Notes under the pieces: model-generated | What the model was told of the DNA's origin: nothing | The model's database searches: none | The model's input: the letters and a program-made list of their open reading frames with translations, nothing else | Shown: positions 14,288 to 22,817 of the stretch, piece after piece | Layout of the letters: every line of letters begins with the position of its first letter | Position numbering within the stretch: position 1 is the first letter of the stretch | Position numbers and translations under genes: made by a program | DNA from: JBGPHT01 sp041484525 | Lineage (GTDB): Bacteria > Acidobacteriota > Terriglobia > Bryobacterales > Bryobacteraceae | Direction: 5' to 3' | DNA length: 44,396 nucleotides | NCBI GenBank assembly: GCA_041484525.1 | Contig: JBGPHT010000057.1 | Coordinates: 1 to 44,396 of the forward strand

Positions 14288-16564
14288 TCACCGGCGCGTC
14301 GGGCCGGACAGCGGGGGCTCGTTCGCGCGGACTTGCCAGGTTGGCGTTGCGGGCGCCACTTTGTCCGCCGGGCCGTGCCAAACGCTGCCGCCGAACGTGG
14401 TGACGTAGATCTTCTTCGCGTCGTTCGGATCTGCGATCACCCGGTGGCCCCATTTGAAGTCGTAGCCGGCAATGCGCCTCCATGTCTCACCGCGGTCGGT
14501 GGAACGCCACGCCGAGGACTCGAATCCCGCCGCGTAAAGCAGCTTGGGATCTCGCGGATCGATCGTCACATCGTAAATATGCTGGTCCTGGGAGAGAACG
14601 CTGCGCCACTTCCGGCCGCCATCGGTCGTGAGGAAGATGCCACCTTCGCGGGCCTCCTTGCTTGCCTGCCGGCCCCAGGCGGCCAAGTACATACGGGACG
14701 GATCCCGCGGGTCGATAGCCAGCCCGTTTGGTCCATTCAATCCCTCGGGCAACGGCAGTTTTTCCCAGTGTTCGGCGCCATCGGTGGAGCGATACAAGGC
14801 GCCGTCTCCGGCGTTGCCGTAGCTGCCGTCTTCGCTGCGCCGCGCCACCACCAGGTAGAGAGTACCGCGCGGATCCCTCGCCAGACGCCAGGCGAACGGC
14901 TCCGCGCCTTCGATGCCGTTGTTCTTGAGAGCCCAGGTCGCGCCGCCGTCGATTGACTTGAACACGCCACGGCCGAATCCAGTCACATACAGAACGCGGG
15001 CCGTCTTCGGGCTGTCGGGATCCAGCAGGATGTGGGTGGCGGCCGTCTGCGGAAGCGTGGTGCCGGCCTGACGCCAGGTTCGCCCGCCGTCGTCGCTTAT
15101 GGCTACCCCGCCGTTGTAACTGGCGACGCCGCGCTGGCGCCACATCTTCGGCCGCGGCAGATCGTGCGTGCCACTCATGGCCGCCCACATGCGACCCTCC
15201 ACGGCGGGATCGAATTCAACCCAATAGGTCGTATTCACCCACGCGCGCGGCACGCCCATCGTGGCGCTGACCCAGCTTTCCCCGCTGTCCTCACTGCGGA
15301 ACAGTCCGATATCGGTGTAGGTGATGAACTGGCGCTTGCGGTTGAACGGATCGAAATGAACGCCGTACGCAGTGGTGACATCCATGCCGTTGGTGGTGAA
15401 GCCGTCGCCCGATCCCCTTTGAGAATAGACGCCGGTCCAGGTCTTGCCGCCGTCGGTGGAGCGCATAGTCCGGCCGAGGTCGGTGGCGTAAACGATATTC
15501 GGATCGGTGGGTGCGACGCCGAGATTAAGCGGTGTTCCTCCCCAACTCGGGCCGAATCGCCCGGTGATCCAGCCGTCGTGAACATTAGCAGCGGGTTCGT
15601 TGGACGTTTCCTTCCACACCAGCGTCCAGTTCCGGCCTGCATCGACAGTCTTGGCGACGCCGAAGTTTCGGCCTTCCAGATTGCTGTAAGCGAGGTACGC
15701 CACATCCGGATGTTGGGCGCTGGTGGCCACGGCGGATAGGCGCGGCTTCGCTCCCGGCTGAATCTCCGAGCTGCGCCACGTGACGCCGCCGTCGTCGGAG
15801 ACATACAAGCTGTCGCGCGACACACCGTAAATCCGCAGGTTTCCGCCGCGTTCGGCAAGTCCCGCGGAAATGTCGATGAACTGCGCCGGCGAAGGGCGCT
15901 CGTTCCATGCACCACCCGCGCGGACCAGGACAGACTTTGCCGTCATCACTGCGATCGTGCGATCCCCGCGCGGTGACGCCGGATCGATGTGGATACGCAG
16001 CACGCCCGTCGGGAGATCGGCGCTCTTATTCCAACTCTTGCCGCCGTCGGCCGAGACCGAGAGAATCGTCGAGTTGCCCTCCGAGATCGCCGCGTAGAGT
16101 GCCTTGGAGTCCGCGGGATCGATGGCCAGCGCAGCCACCCGCGGATAGCGCCCGTCCTTCGTCACGATCCGCCCATCGGCGTGATCCGACGGCATCTCTA
16201 CACCGGCAGCTTCACCAGGCGACGGATAGAGAAGGTTCCACGTCTGACCGCTGTCCGTGCTGCGCCACAAGCCAAGCGCCTCGGTGTATATGGTCCGCGC
16301 ATCCAGCGGATCGAAGACGAAGAAACGCACGCCACCACCCAGGTTGAACATCCCCCACGAAGCGCCGCCGTCACGAGAGACATAGCCGCCGGTCATGTCG
16401 CAGCGCACCAAAACGGTGCCGGGATCGTGCGGGCTGATGGTGGGAATGTACTGTGCGCCGCCGCCGCCCGGTCCGATCCGCCTCCAGCCATCCGGGGCCC
16501 ACGCCACTGAGGCAGCCGACAGCAGGACCAACAGTGGCGCAATTCTGGAAACACGGGAACACAT
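14288..16564 (-). CDS. Exported BNR/sortilin-type beta-propeller repeat protein
   Basis: The 758-residue protein has a signal peptide (residues 1-22). Many BNR/Asp-box repeats of the form S-x-D-x-G-x-[TS]-W follow, such as SRDGGASW, STDSGQTW, SADGGKSW, SDDGGVTW, STDGGKTW, SEDSGESW, SDDGGRTW, SIDGGATW and STDRGETW. These form one or two beta-propellers like those of sortilin-type sialidase-fold and xyloglucanase-like (GH74) proteins. GH74 enzymes have this layout, but I cannot place catalytic aspartates with confidence, so I do not assign a hydrolase. It is six bases downstream of the Gfo/Idh gene and clearly in the same run as the TonB receptor. Glycan binding or cleavage at the cell surface is the likely job. 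Confidence 0.85.
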   Translation of the reverse strand: MCSRVSRIAPLLVLLSAASVAWAPDGWRRIGPGGGGAQYIPTISPHDPGTVLVRCDMTGGYVSRDGGASWGMFNLGGGVRFFVFDPLDARTIYTEALGLWRSTDSGQTWNLLYPSPGEAAGVEMPSDHADGRIVTKDGRYPRVAALAIDPADSKALYAAISEGNSTILSVSADGGKSWNKSADLPTGVLRIHIDPASPRGDRTIAVMTAKSVLVRAGGAWNERPSPAQFIDISAGLAERGGNLRIYGVSRDSLYVSDDGGVTWRSSEIQPGAKPRLSAVATSAQHPDVAYLAYSNLEGRNFGVAKTVDAGRNWTLVWKETSNEPAANVHDGWITGRFGPSWGGTPLNLGVAPTDPNIVYATDLGRTMRSTDGGKTWTGVYSQRGSGDGFTTNGMDVTTAYGVHFDPFNRKRQFITYTDIGLFRSEDSGESWVSATMGVPRAWVNTTYWVEFDPAVEGRMWAAMSGTHDLPRPKMWRQRGVASYNGGVAISDDGGRTWRQAGTTLPQTAATHILLDPDSPKTARVLYVTGFGRGVFKSIDGGATWALKNNGIEGAEPFAWRLARDPRGTLYLVVARRSEDGSYGNAGDGALYRSTDGAEHWEKLPLPEGLNGPNGLAIDPRDPSRMYLAAWGRQASKEAREGGIFLTTDGGRKWRSVLSQDQHIYDVTIDPRDPKLLYAAGFESSAWRSTDRGETWRRIAGYDFKWGHRVIADPNDAKKIYVTTFGGSVWHGPADKVAPATPTWQVRANEPPLSGPTRR

Positions 16565-16570
16565 GGCTCC

Positions 16571-17875
16571 CTACACCCTTTCCGGCACCACGAAAGGCTT
16601 GCGATATTCCCGCCGGAACATCTTATTGGCCGCGGCATCGCCCGGTATGCTGTAGCTCGCAGCATCGAAATGCACCGTCCTGCCGAGCCGGTACGAGATG
16701 TTCGCCAGATGGACCAGCGTGGTGGAGATCGCGCCCTCTTCGATCGGCGCGCTCAAATCCTCGTGCTTGCGCGTGCGCAACGCGGCAATGAAATTGGCCC
16801 AGTTGTTTCCGGCGTCATGACCCGAAGGGCCGGGCTGCTGCTCGCGTCCCAGGAAAGTCTGGTAGCGGCCGTGGTCTTCATCCCAGACGGAAAGGTAGCC
16901 GTTGGACCCATAGAAAATTGCGCCCACCGTGTTCGACGCCTTGCTGCCCTCGTCAATGCCCGCCTCATGGTTGCTGATCCGGTGGCGAACCTCGAAGACC
17001 ATCATCTTCTTCTTCCCGTTGTCGTCAAACTCGAATGTGGCGGTCAGGGTATTGGGCGTCTCCTGGTCGTCATCAAACATGAAATGACCGCCGATGGCGC
17101 TGACCTTAGTCGGGTACTTCACGCCGAGACCCCATCGCGAAACATCTACCTGATGGATCCCCTGATTGCCCAGATCGCCGTTGCCGTAGTCCCAGAACCA
17201 GTGCCAGTTGTAGTGAAAGCGATTCTGCGTGAACGGGTGTTCGGGCGCCGGACCGAGCCACAGGTCGTAGTGCACACCGGCAGGCACCGGTTCTACCGGC
17301 TTGCGGCCAATCGTGTCGCGCCACTTGTAGCACAGGCCGCGAGCCATGTAGACTTCGCCAATCAGGCCGTCCCGCAAGTGCTGGACAGCCTCGCGCACAA
17401 TGCTGGAGCGGCTATTGGTGCCGTGCTGCACCAGGCGGTTGTACTTCTGCGCCGCCGCCACAATCTGCTTCGCCTCGAACATGTCATGCGAGCAGGGCTT
17501 CTCCACATACACGTCCTTGCCGGCTTGGCACGCCCAAATCGTCTGCAGCGTGTGGTGGTGGTTCGGAGTGGCAATCGAGACGGCATCGATGGTCTTGTCT
17601 TCGAGCAGCTTGCGAAAATCCGTGTACGCCGCGGGACGCTTCTTGCCGGCCTTTTCCAATTCGTCCACACGGGCATTCAGCACCGATTCATCGACATCGC
17701 AAATGGCTGCGATCTCCACGTTCTCCATCACGCTGTAGCGGCGGATGTGCTCGCGGCCCTGCGCGTGAACCCCTACGCAAGCCACACGTACGGTGTCGTT
17801 GGCGCTGGCCCGGGCTCGCGGACCGAGCGCCGCGCCGGCGGCAAGAGAACCCATTAAGAAATGTCTTCGTTCCAC
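16571..17875 (-). CDS. Exported Gfo/Idh/MocA family oxidoreductase (Tat signal), second copy
   Basis: The 434-residue protein starts with a short Tat-type signal (ERRHFLMGS). It shows IATPNHHH (101-108), the catalytic-lysine motif EKPCSH (125-130), and the Acidobacteria-type DLWLGPAPEHPF, NWHWFWDYGNGDLGNQGIHQVD and VPERV tail. The nucleotide loop reads CVGVHAQGREH, a deviation from the usual G-x-G-x-x-G because the second glycine is H. It follows the TonB-receptor stop by four bases and precedes the BNR gene by six, so it is part of that operon. Members of this branch are thought to oxidise sugars at C3 in the periplasm, and the DUF1080 protein in the same run could act on such products. The substrate is not determined. 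Confidence 0.88.
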   Translation of the reverse strand: MERRHFLMGSLAAGAALGPRARASANDTVRVACVGVHAQGREHIRRYSVMENVEIAAICDVDESVLNARVDELEKAGKKRPAAYTDFRKLLEDKTIDAVSIATPNHHHTLQTIWACQAGKDVYVEKPCSHDMFEAKQIVAAAQKYNRLVQHGTNSRSSIVREAVQHLRDGLIGEVYMARGLCYKWRDTIGRKPVEPVPAGVHYDLWLGPAPEHPFTQNRFHYNWHWFWDYGNGDLGNQGIHQVDVSRWGLGVKYPTKVSAIGGHFMFDDDQETPNTLTATFEFDDNGKKKMMVFEVRHRISNHEAGIDEGSKASNTVGAIFYGSNGYLSVWDEDHGRYQTFLGREQQPGPSGHDAGNNWANFIAALRTRKHEDLSAPIEEGAISTTLVHLANISYRLGRTVHFDAASYSIPGDAAANKMFRREYRKPFVVPERV

Positions 17876-17879
17876 TTGA

Positions 17880-20800
17880 TTACCATCCTAGCCGGAGGGT
17901 GAACTCGACCTCACGCCCGCCATTAGCCGCGCCGAACGTGCTCAAGACACCGCTGGTTCCGCTAATGCTATTCGGAGTTCCCGGGTGATTCAGCACGTTG
18001 AACGCATCCATATTGAAGCGGAGGTTTACTTTCTCCGTGATCCGGAAATTCTTGATCAGGCCCGCATCCAGACCCCAGGTGACCACGCCGGGCAGATACT
18101 GATTCTGAAACGGATTGATACCGGGGGCGTAAGTGGTTCGCTGCACCGTTCCATCCTTCAGCGGAATCCAGACGGTGTTAGTATCCCAGAATTGAGTGAT
18201 ATCGGTGTTCGCGGGGGCATTGGCCGGCAGAGCCGTGGAGCCGTTGGGAATCAAGGGCGCGAAGAACGGCTTGTAGTTGTCGGGCACACCCATGATCCCA
18301 TTAGGCCTGCCATCGGAAGTGTGGCTGTTGATCCGATTGGCCGGAATATAGCCGTTGAACCACAGGTAGCCGGACGTGCAGACCGTCGCGCCGCCGGGCG
18401 TCGCGGAAGTTCCGGTGCAATCCTGGATCGGGTGAGTGTAGCCGTAGGATTCCAGCTTTTGTCCCGTTGGAAACATGCCGTTGGATAGGTTGAACCAGTT
18501 GCTGCGCAAAGATCCGATTCCAGCCAGTTGCCATCCGCCGATGATCTTTTGCAAGAGGCCATGGGAACCCTTTCCGATCCACTTGCCGTTGCCCACGGGA
18601 AGGTCGACGATGAAGTTCCATCGGACCCGATGCTTGGGAGTCGCTGACTCGCGTTGGTAGTCCAGGAACTTGTGGCGCTCGTTGACATCGCCCGGGACGA
18701 TCCCCGGCAGGTACTGGTTGCTGTCGTTCACGATATCGTCGGTGCCACCTCCGCCGCTGCCCAGGCGCAGGGCGTTGAGCATGTTGTACTGGAATTGATA
18801 CTGGAACCCCTTGTTATAGCGATGCTCGAATTCGAGCTGGATCCCATTCGTCCAGGAATAGCCGGTCTTGCGCAGTTCCTGAACCGTGCCGAAGACGCTG
18901 GATGCGATCGAGCCGTCCGGGTTGAGGTCATACGGTTTCTGCAACACTCCGGCATTAGTCCCCGTCGGCAATGCGATCCCCTTGGTGGCATACCAGATAT
19001 AGGTTGGAGTGGTTTGCGCGACGGGATAGGTTTCGTCGTCATGGGTACCGTGGATACCGACGTACCCAATGCGCAACACCGTCTGCGGCAGCACTTCCTT
19101 CTCCAACGTGAAGTTCCAGGTGTGAACGCGGGATGTCGGCTGGTCAACATTGAAGTAAGTGATTGTCCCGGAAGTCGGAGTAAGCCCTCTTGCAGTGGTT
19201 AGTGAGACGGCGTCCAGGCTATTCTTCCCGGCGATGATGGTGGGCACGGAACGCATCGCGTAGTTGGCTATCCCGTCCGGCGTCTGGGTGGCATCCGTGG
19301 TGCTGTTTTGGTACGTGGCGCTAAACGGCGTGTTCCCCGTCATCGTGTCGTTCCAGTTGTAGAGCGCTTCCGGATAGAACTTCGTCGCGAAACCGGCTCG
19401 AATCACAAAGGACTTGCGCCCGTCGAGCGCACGGTAGGAGAGTCCGAGGCTGGGACCGATATCCTTCCAATTGCCATGCACCAGACTCTGCGGCAAACCA
19501 GCCTGGTCATAGGTTATGAACTTAGCGCCGGTAAGAGTGGTCAGTGAGCTGATCAGCGAGGGCAGAGTAGCACCCAAAGTGTAAAGAGTTTCAAGCGGTT
19601 GGGCCAGCACATAGGCGCGCTGCTTCGGGTCGTAACTGGCAGCCACGTTGTGCTTGTCGCGCATGAACGGACTGAACTCCCAGCGCAGGCCGAGGCGCAG
19701 GTTGAGGCGGGGAGTCACCTTGTAGTTGTCCTGGAGGTACAGCGCATCCTCGTGCCGGCGCGTGTACCAGGTACCCTTGCGTAGATTGTTGGAATAATTC
19801 GCGACGCCCAAAAACATGTTGGCCATATTGAAGCCGGTGAGCGGCGTGGCCGCGGGCGAGGTGCGCGACGCGCCGTCCCACAGCGCGGTGGCGAGCGTGC
19901 TGAATTGGAGGTTGCCTGCTGCTTGCGTCTGCTGCGGCAGGATGTTCCACAGGTCCAGACGAATGTGCGCCCCAAACTGGATCTCGTGCTTGCCCTTCAC
20001 CTTGGTAGCATTGTCTTCCAGGATGTAGTACGTGAGAAAGCGGGTCCGGCGGTTGGCCGGCTGAAAATAGTTGGTAGCCCCGATGCCGAAGCCGCCGATC
20101 ACCGGGAAGCCGGTGACGTGCAGTGGATTGGGAGTGCCAAGCTGGTCGGCATAGTAAATGCTCGGGTCGCCGGACAAGATGTCGGCGTATTCACGCGAGG
20201 CGCTCACCAGCAGCTCGTTGACGAAAACCGGCGATACGGTCTTCACCCAGTTGAGGGCCAGGCTATGGTTGGTTTCGGGCCGCACGGTGTAGTTGGCAAC
20301 TCCGTCCAGCAGGGGAATGGTGCCGCTGCTGTAAGCGCTCCGGTTCTGGTTGCCCTGAGTGTAACGAGCGTAGAATTTGTCCCTGTCGCTAAAACTGTGA
20401 TCGAAGCGGGCTGTAATGGTTTCCTGATTCGTATTGCTCTTTCCGGGACCGAACCAGTTGGACTGCAGCAGCGGATTGCGGTCCGTGAAGGTCGGAAGCG
20501 GAATCTGCGCAAAGATGTATTTTGAAAGTGGACTCTGTTTGTCGATGGGAATAACATTGCCCGGGAACGGAGTGCGCGCCCAAGTGGTGGCGTTTGTCGT
20601 AAACGGATCGTAGATTACCTGCAGGCGGCCTTGCGAATCCCGCGTCTGGCTGAAATCGCCCTTGCGCTGCTCTAACGTAGGCACCACGCCGGACGCCGAA
20701 GCCGGGCTGCGGCTGGCAAAACCTTCGTATGAGAAAAACCAGAATGTCCGGTTCTTGCCGTTGTAGATTTTGGGGATCCAGACCGGGCCGCCGGCCGTGC

Positions 20801-21616
20801 CGCCATACTCATTACGAATCAGCGTGGGCAGCGCGCCCAGATCGGTTTTCGCGCGGGCTTTGCCGAATGCATTGTTCCGCAAAGTCTCAAAAAGCGATCC
20901 GTGCAATTGATTCGTGCCGCTCTTCGTAGTCAGAATGATACTGGTCGGCCGGCTGAACTTCGCCGACGGCGCGTTGTTTTCCACGAGGAATTCCTGGATC
21001 GTGTCCAGGCCAGGCGGGCGGATGTTGGCGCCTTCGCCGTCGACCGGATCGGATAGCGCGGCGCCATCGAGGATGAAATCGTGGGCGCCCTGGCGAACGC
21101 CGTAGGAGCGCACTTGTGCCGGCCCGTCACCAGCAGGTTGGTGAGGTTGCGGCCGTTGATAGGCAACTGCTCGATACCCCTGCGGTCGAGCACGTGACCG
21201 AGCGACATCTGGTCGGTCACCGTTACGGGCGTGATGTCTCTAACCGACACACTTACCGTCTCCGACGACACTCTCATCACGGCATCGGCGGTGGTCGACT
21301 GCTGCACCTGCACCGTCAGCGTCGCCTGATACTTCTGCATGCCGGCCACGTCGACCATGATGCGGTACTGGCCCGGCGTCACCACCGGGAACACGTAGAA
21401 TCCGGTTTCGTTCGTCTTGCCTTTGGAGGTCACGTTCGTCGCCGCGTTGGTCAACGTGACGCCGGCGTTCGGAACTACGGCCTCGGTCTGGTCGCGGACG
21501 GTCCCGCGGACGCTGCCGGTGCTGGATTGCGGATAAGCCAGCGGGCCGATTAGAGTCAACAGCCAGGCCACTGCTAAGCCGCGGCCGAAAGATGCCAGGC
21601 GCGAATCCTGTTTCAT
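17880..21616 (-). pseudogene. TonB-dependent receptor with carboxypeptidase-regulatory-like domain, frameshifted
   Basis: The reading starts at 21616 with a signal peptide. A CarboxypepD-regulatory beta-sandwich (about residues 34-115, GSVRGTVRDQTEAVVPNAGVT) and the plug start (GIEQLPINGRNLTNLLVTG) follow. At about 21119-21124 the frame is lost: the DNA has GGGCCGG where GGGCCCGG would give LVTGPAQVRSYGVRQGAHDF, the normal Oar-type plug text. The other frame continues unbroken through the plug (FILDGAA, SIILTTKSGTNQLHGS) and a 22-strand-type barrel to the end EFTLRLGW, stopping at 17880. Restored, the protein would have about 1245 residues. It would import an oligosaccharide or similar ligand. 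One missing base in a GC run could be a real lesion, a sequencing error or a recoding site. Confidence 0.85.
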
Positions 21617-21631
21617 TGTCTAACCCCTGAA

Positions 21632-21646
21632 TTCTACTGAGTAGAA
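21632..21646. promoter_or_regulatory. Perfect dyad in the receptor leader
   Basis: TTCTACT-G-AGTAGAA is a perfect inverted repeat with 7-base arms. It lies between the leftward promoter and the receptor start codon, where a bound repressor would block transcription. A half-copy, ATTCTACT, recurs at 21743-21750 on the rightward side. This suggests a shared regulator of both runs. Confidence 0.55.
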
Positions 21647-21673
21647 GTCGTTGCGCTGAACTAGGTCTAAGGA

Positions 21674-21702
21674 AAGCTACACCTCCTTGCGGCCGATGTC
21701 AA
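21674..21702 (-). promoter_or_regulatory. Leftward sigma-70-type promoter for the receptor run
   Basis: On the minus strand TTGACA (21702-21697) is followed after 17 bases by TAGCTT (21679-21674). This is a perfect -35 with a fair -10 at ideal spacing. It would give a leader of about 50 bases containing the TTCTACT dyad, before ATG 21616 with AGGGG as a weak ribosome site. Confidence 0.6.
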
Positions 21703-21753
21703 GACGATTCCTATGCATGGCTCATGGGCTCGAGTCCGGTAGATTCTACTCAT

Positions 21754-21767
21754 TGGAATGTGTTCCA
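21754..21767. promoter_or_regulatory. IclR-like operator dyad
   Basis: TGGAA-TGTG-TTCCA is an inverted repeat with 5-base arms. It closely resembles the IclR consensus of Escherichia coli, TGGAAATNATTTCCA, with one base less in the centre. It overlaps the -35 region of the rightward promoter. An IclR-family gene is encoded in the leftward run. The link between site and regulator is inferred. Confidence 0.5.
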
Positions 21768-21780
21768 TTACGATGAGTTT

Positions 21781-21803
21781 TGCTATAAGCTGTACCGAAG
21801 GAG
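21781..21803 (+). promoter_or_regulatory. Rightward extended -10 promoter and ribosome site
   Basis: TGCTATAAG (21781-21789) is an extended -10 element. No good -35 stands upstream, since that place is taken by the IclR-like dyad, as expected for a promoter controlled by a bound regulator. AAGGAG (21798-21803) lies six bases before ATG 21810. The start of transcription would fall close to the ribosome site, leaving a very short leader. Confidence 0.5.
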
Positions 21804-21809
21804 TTATCC

Positions 21810-22784
21810 ATGGAATCGATCGGACGACGCAGTTTCTTCCGGAACCTCTTAACTGGCGGCCTGCTTGCCGGCGCTGGCGCAGCTCAGACCGTGCAGGCCG
21901 CGCCGCAAAATGCGAGCGCCAGCTCCTTCTCGAGCCGCCGCATGGATGAGATGACAAGCCGCGAGATTGAGCTCTACCTGAAGTCCGGCGGCGATATGGC
22001 TCTGATTCCGTTCGGACCGGTCAGCGGTCACGGCGCGTTGATCCCGGTGGGCATGCATGGGCATTGGGCCCACGCCCTCAGCCTGCTGATCGCGGAGAGG
22101 GCGAATGGATTGGTCTTTCCGTTGACGCACTGTTGTTTTGCTGGCGCCACCCGCACCTTCCGCGGAACTGTGTCGTTCACGCACGGCGAGCAAGTCATGG
22201 TGCTCAAGCGTATTGCGTCGACCCTTAACCAACAGGGATTCCGGCGTACGGTTCTGGTAGGTGGAACCAACCCGGAGGACACCGCGGGCATGGTCGCCGC
22301 GCGCGAGTTATTCGATGAGACCGAGAAGCCCAGCTTCTTTATTTCCGCCCGGCGCGCCTTCGACCTTCCCGAAGTCCAAGCTTTGTGGCGTGGCTACTCC
22401 GGCTATTTCAACGAGCAGCAGATCGATCTGGCAAGCTTGAGGATTCTCGGCCGCGAGCGGCCGATTCCGCTGGAAAACTGGTCCAAGGAAATCAAGACCG
22501 TCAGGGAAGCCGATCAGCCCGCCGAGGTCGCGCCGGATATCGTCGCCATGCGAAAGTGGGGTGCGGTCGGATTTCGCTATTTCGAAGAGAAGAATCACGG
22601 CAACGGGGGCAACGCGGGCGTGATATTCAACGGACGCTCCGACATAGACATCGCGGTCGACGTGCTCCGCAAATCGGCCGACGTGATGGTTCCGGCGCTT
22701 GCCAGTTTTGACCACTACTCGAAGTGGCTGGAGCAGCACCCGATGCAGTACATTAGTGCCACGGAGCGGTTGCAGGAGAAGTAA
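21810..22784 (+). CDS. Exported creatininase-family protein with altered metal ligands
   Basis: The 324-residue protein has a Tat-like signal (GRRSFFRNLL) and the creatininase fold. The hallmark E-x-H-G-x-H-x-P-x-x-x-D of creatinine and sugar-amide hydrolases appears as SGHGALIPVGMH (72-83). H74 is kept, but the first metal ligand E is S72 and the D is H83. The later NGHGGN-type motif is GGTNPEDT (151-158), so its histidine is also missing. Extra histidines at 83, 85 and 88 could rebuild a different metal site. It is the first gene of the rightward run. Function as a hydrolase of a cyclic amide or sugar amide is possible but cannot be assumed. Confidence 0.75.
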   Translation: MESIGRRSFFRNLLTGGLLAGAGAAQTVQAAPQNASASSFSSRRMDEMTSREIELYLKSGGDMALIPFGPVSGHGALIPVGMHGHWAHALSLLIAERANGLVFPLTHCCFAGATRTFRGTVSFTHGEQVMVLKRIASTLNQQGFRRTVLVGGTNPEDTAGMVAARELFDETEKPSFFISARRAFDLPEVQALWRGYSGYFNEQQIDLASLRILGRERPIPLENWSKEIKTVREADQPAEVAPDIVAMRKWGAVGFRYFEEKNHGNGGNAGVIFNGRSDIDIAVDVLRKSADVMVPALASFDHYSKWLEQHPMQYISATERLQEK

Positions 22785-22817
22785 GGCGGGGCGGCGCGCC
22801 CGGAGGATAATTCCTAA

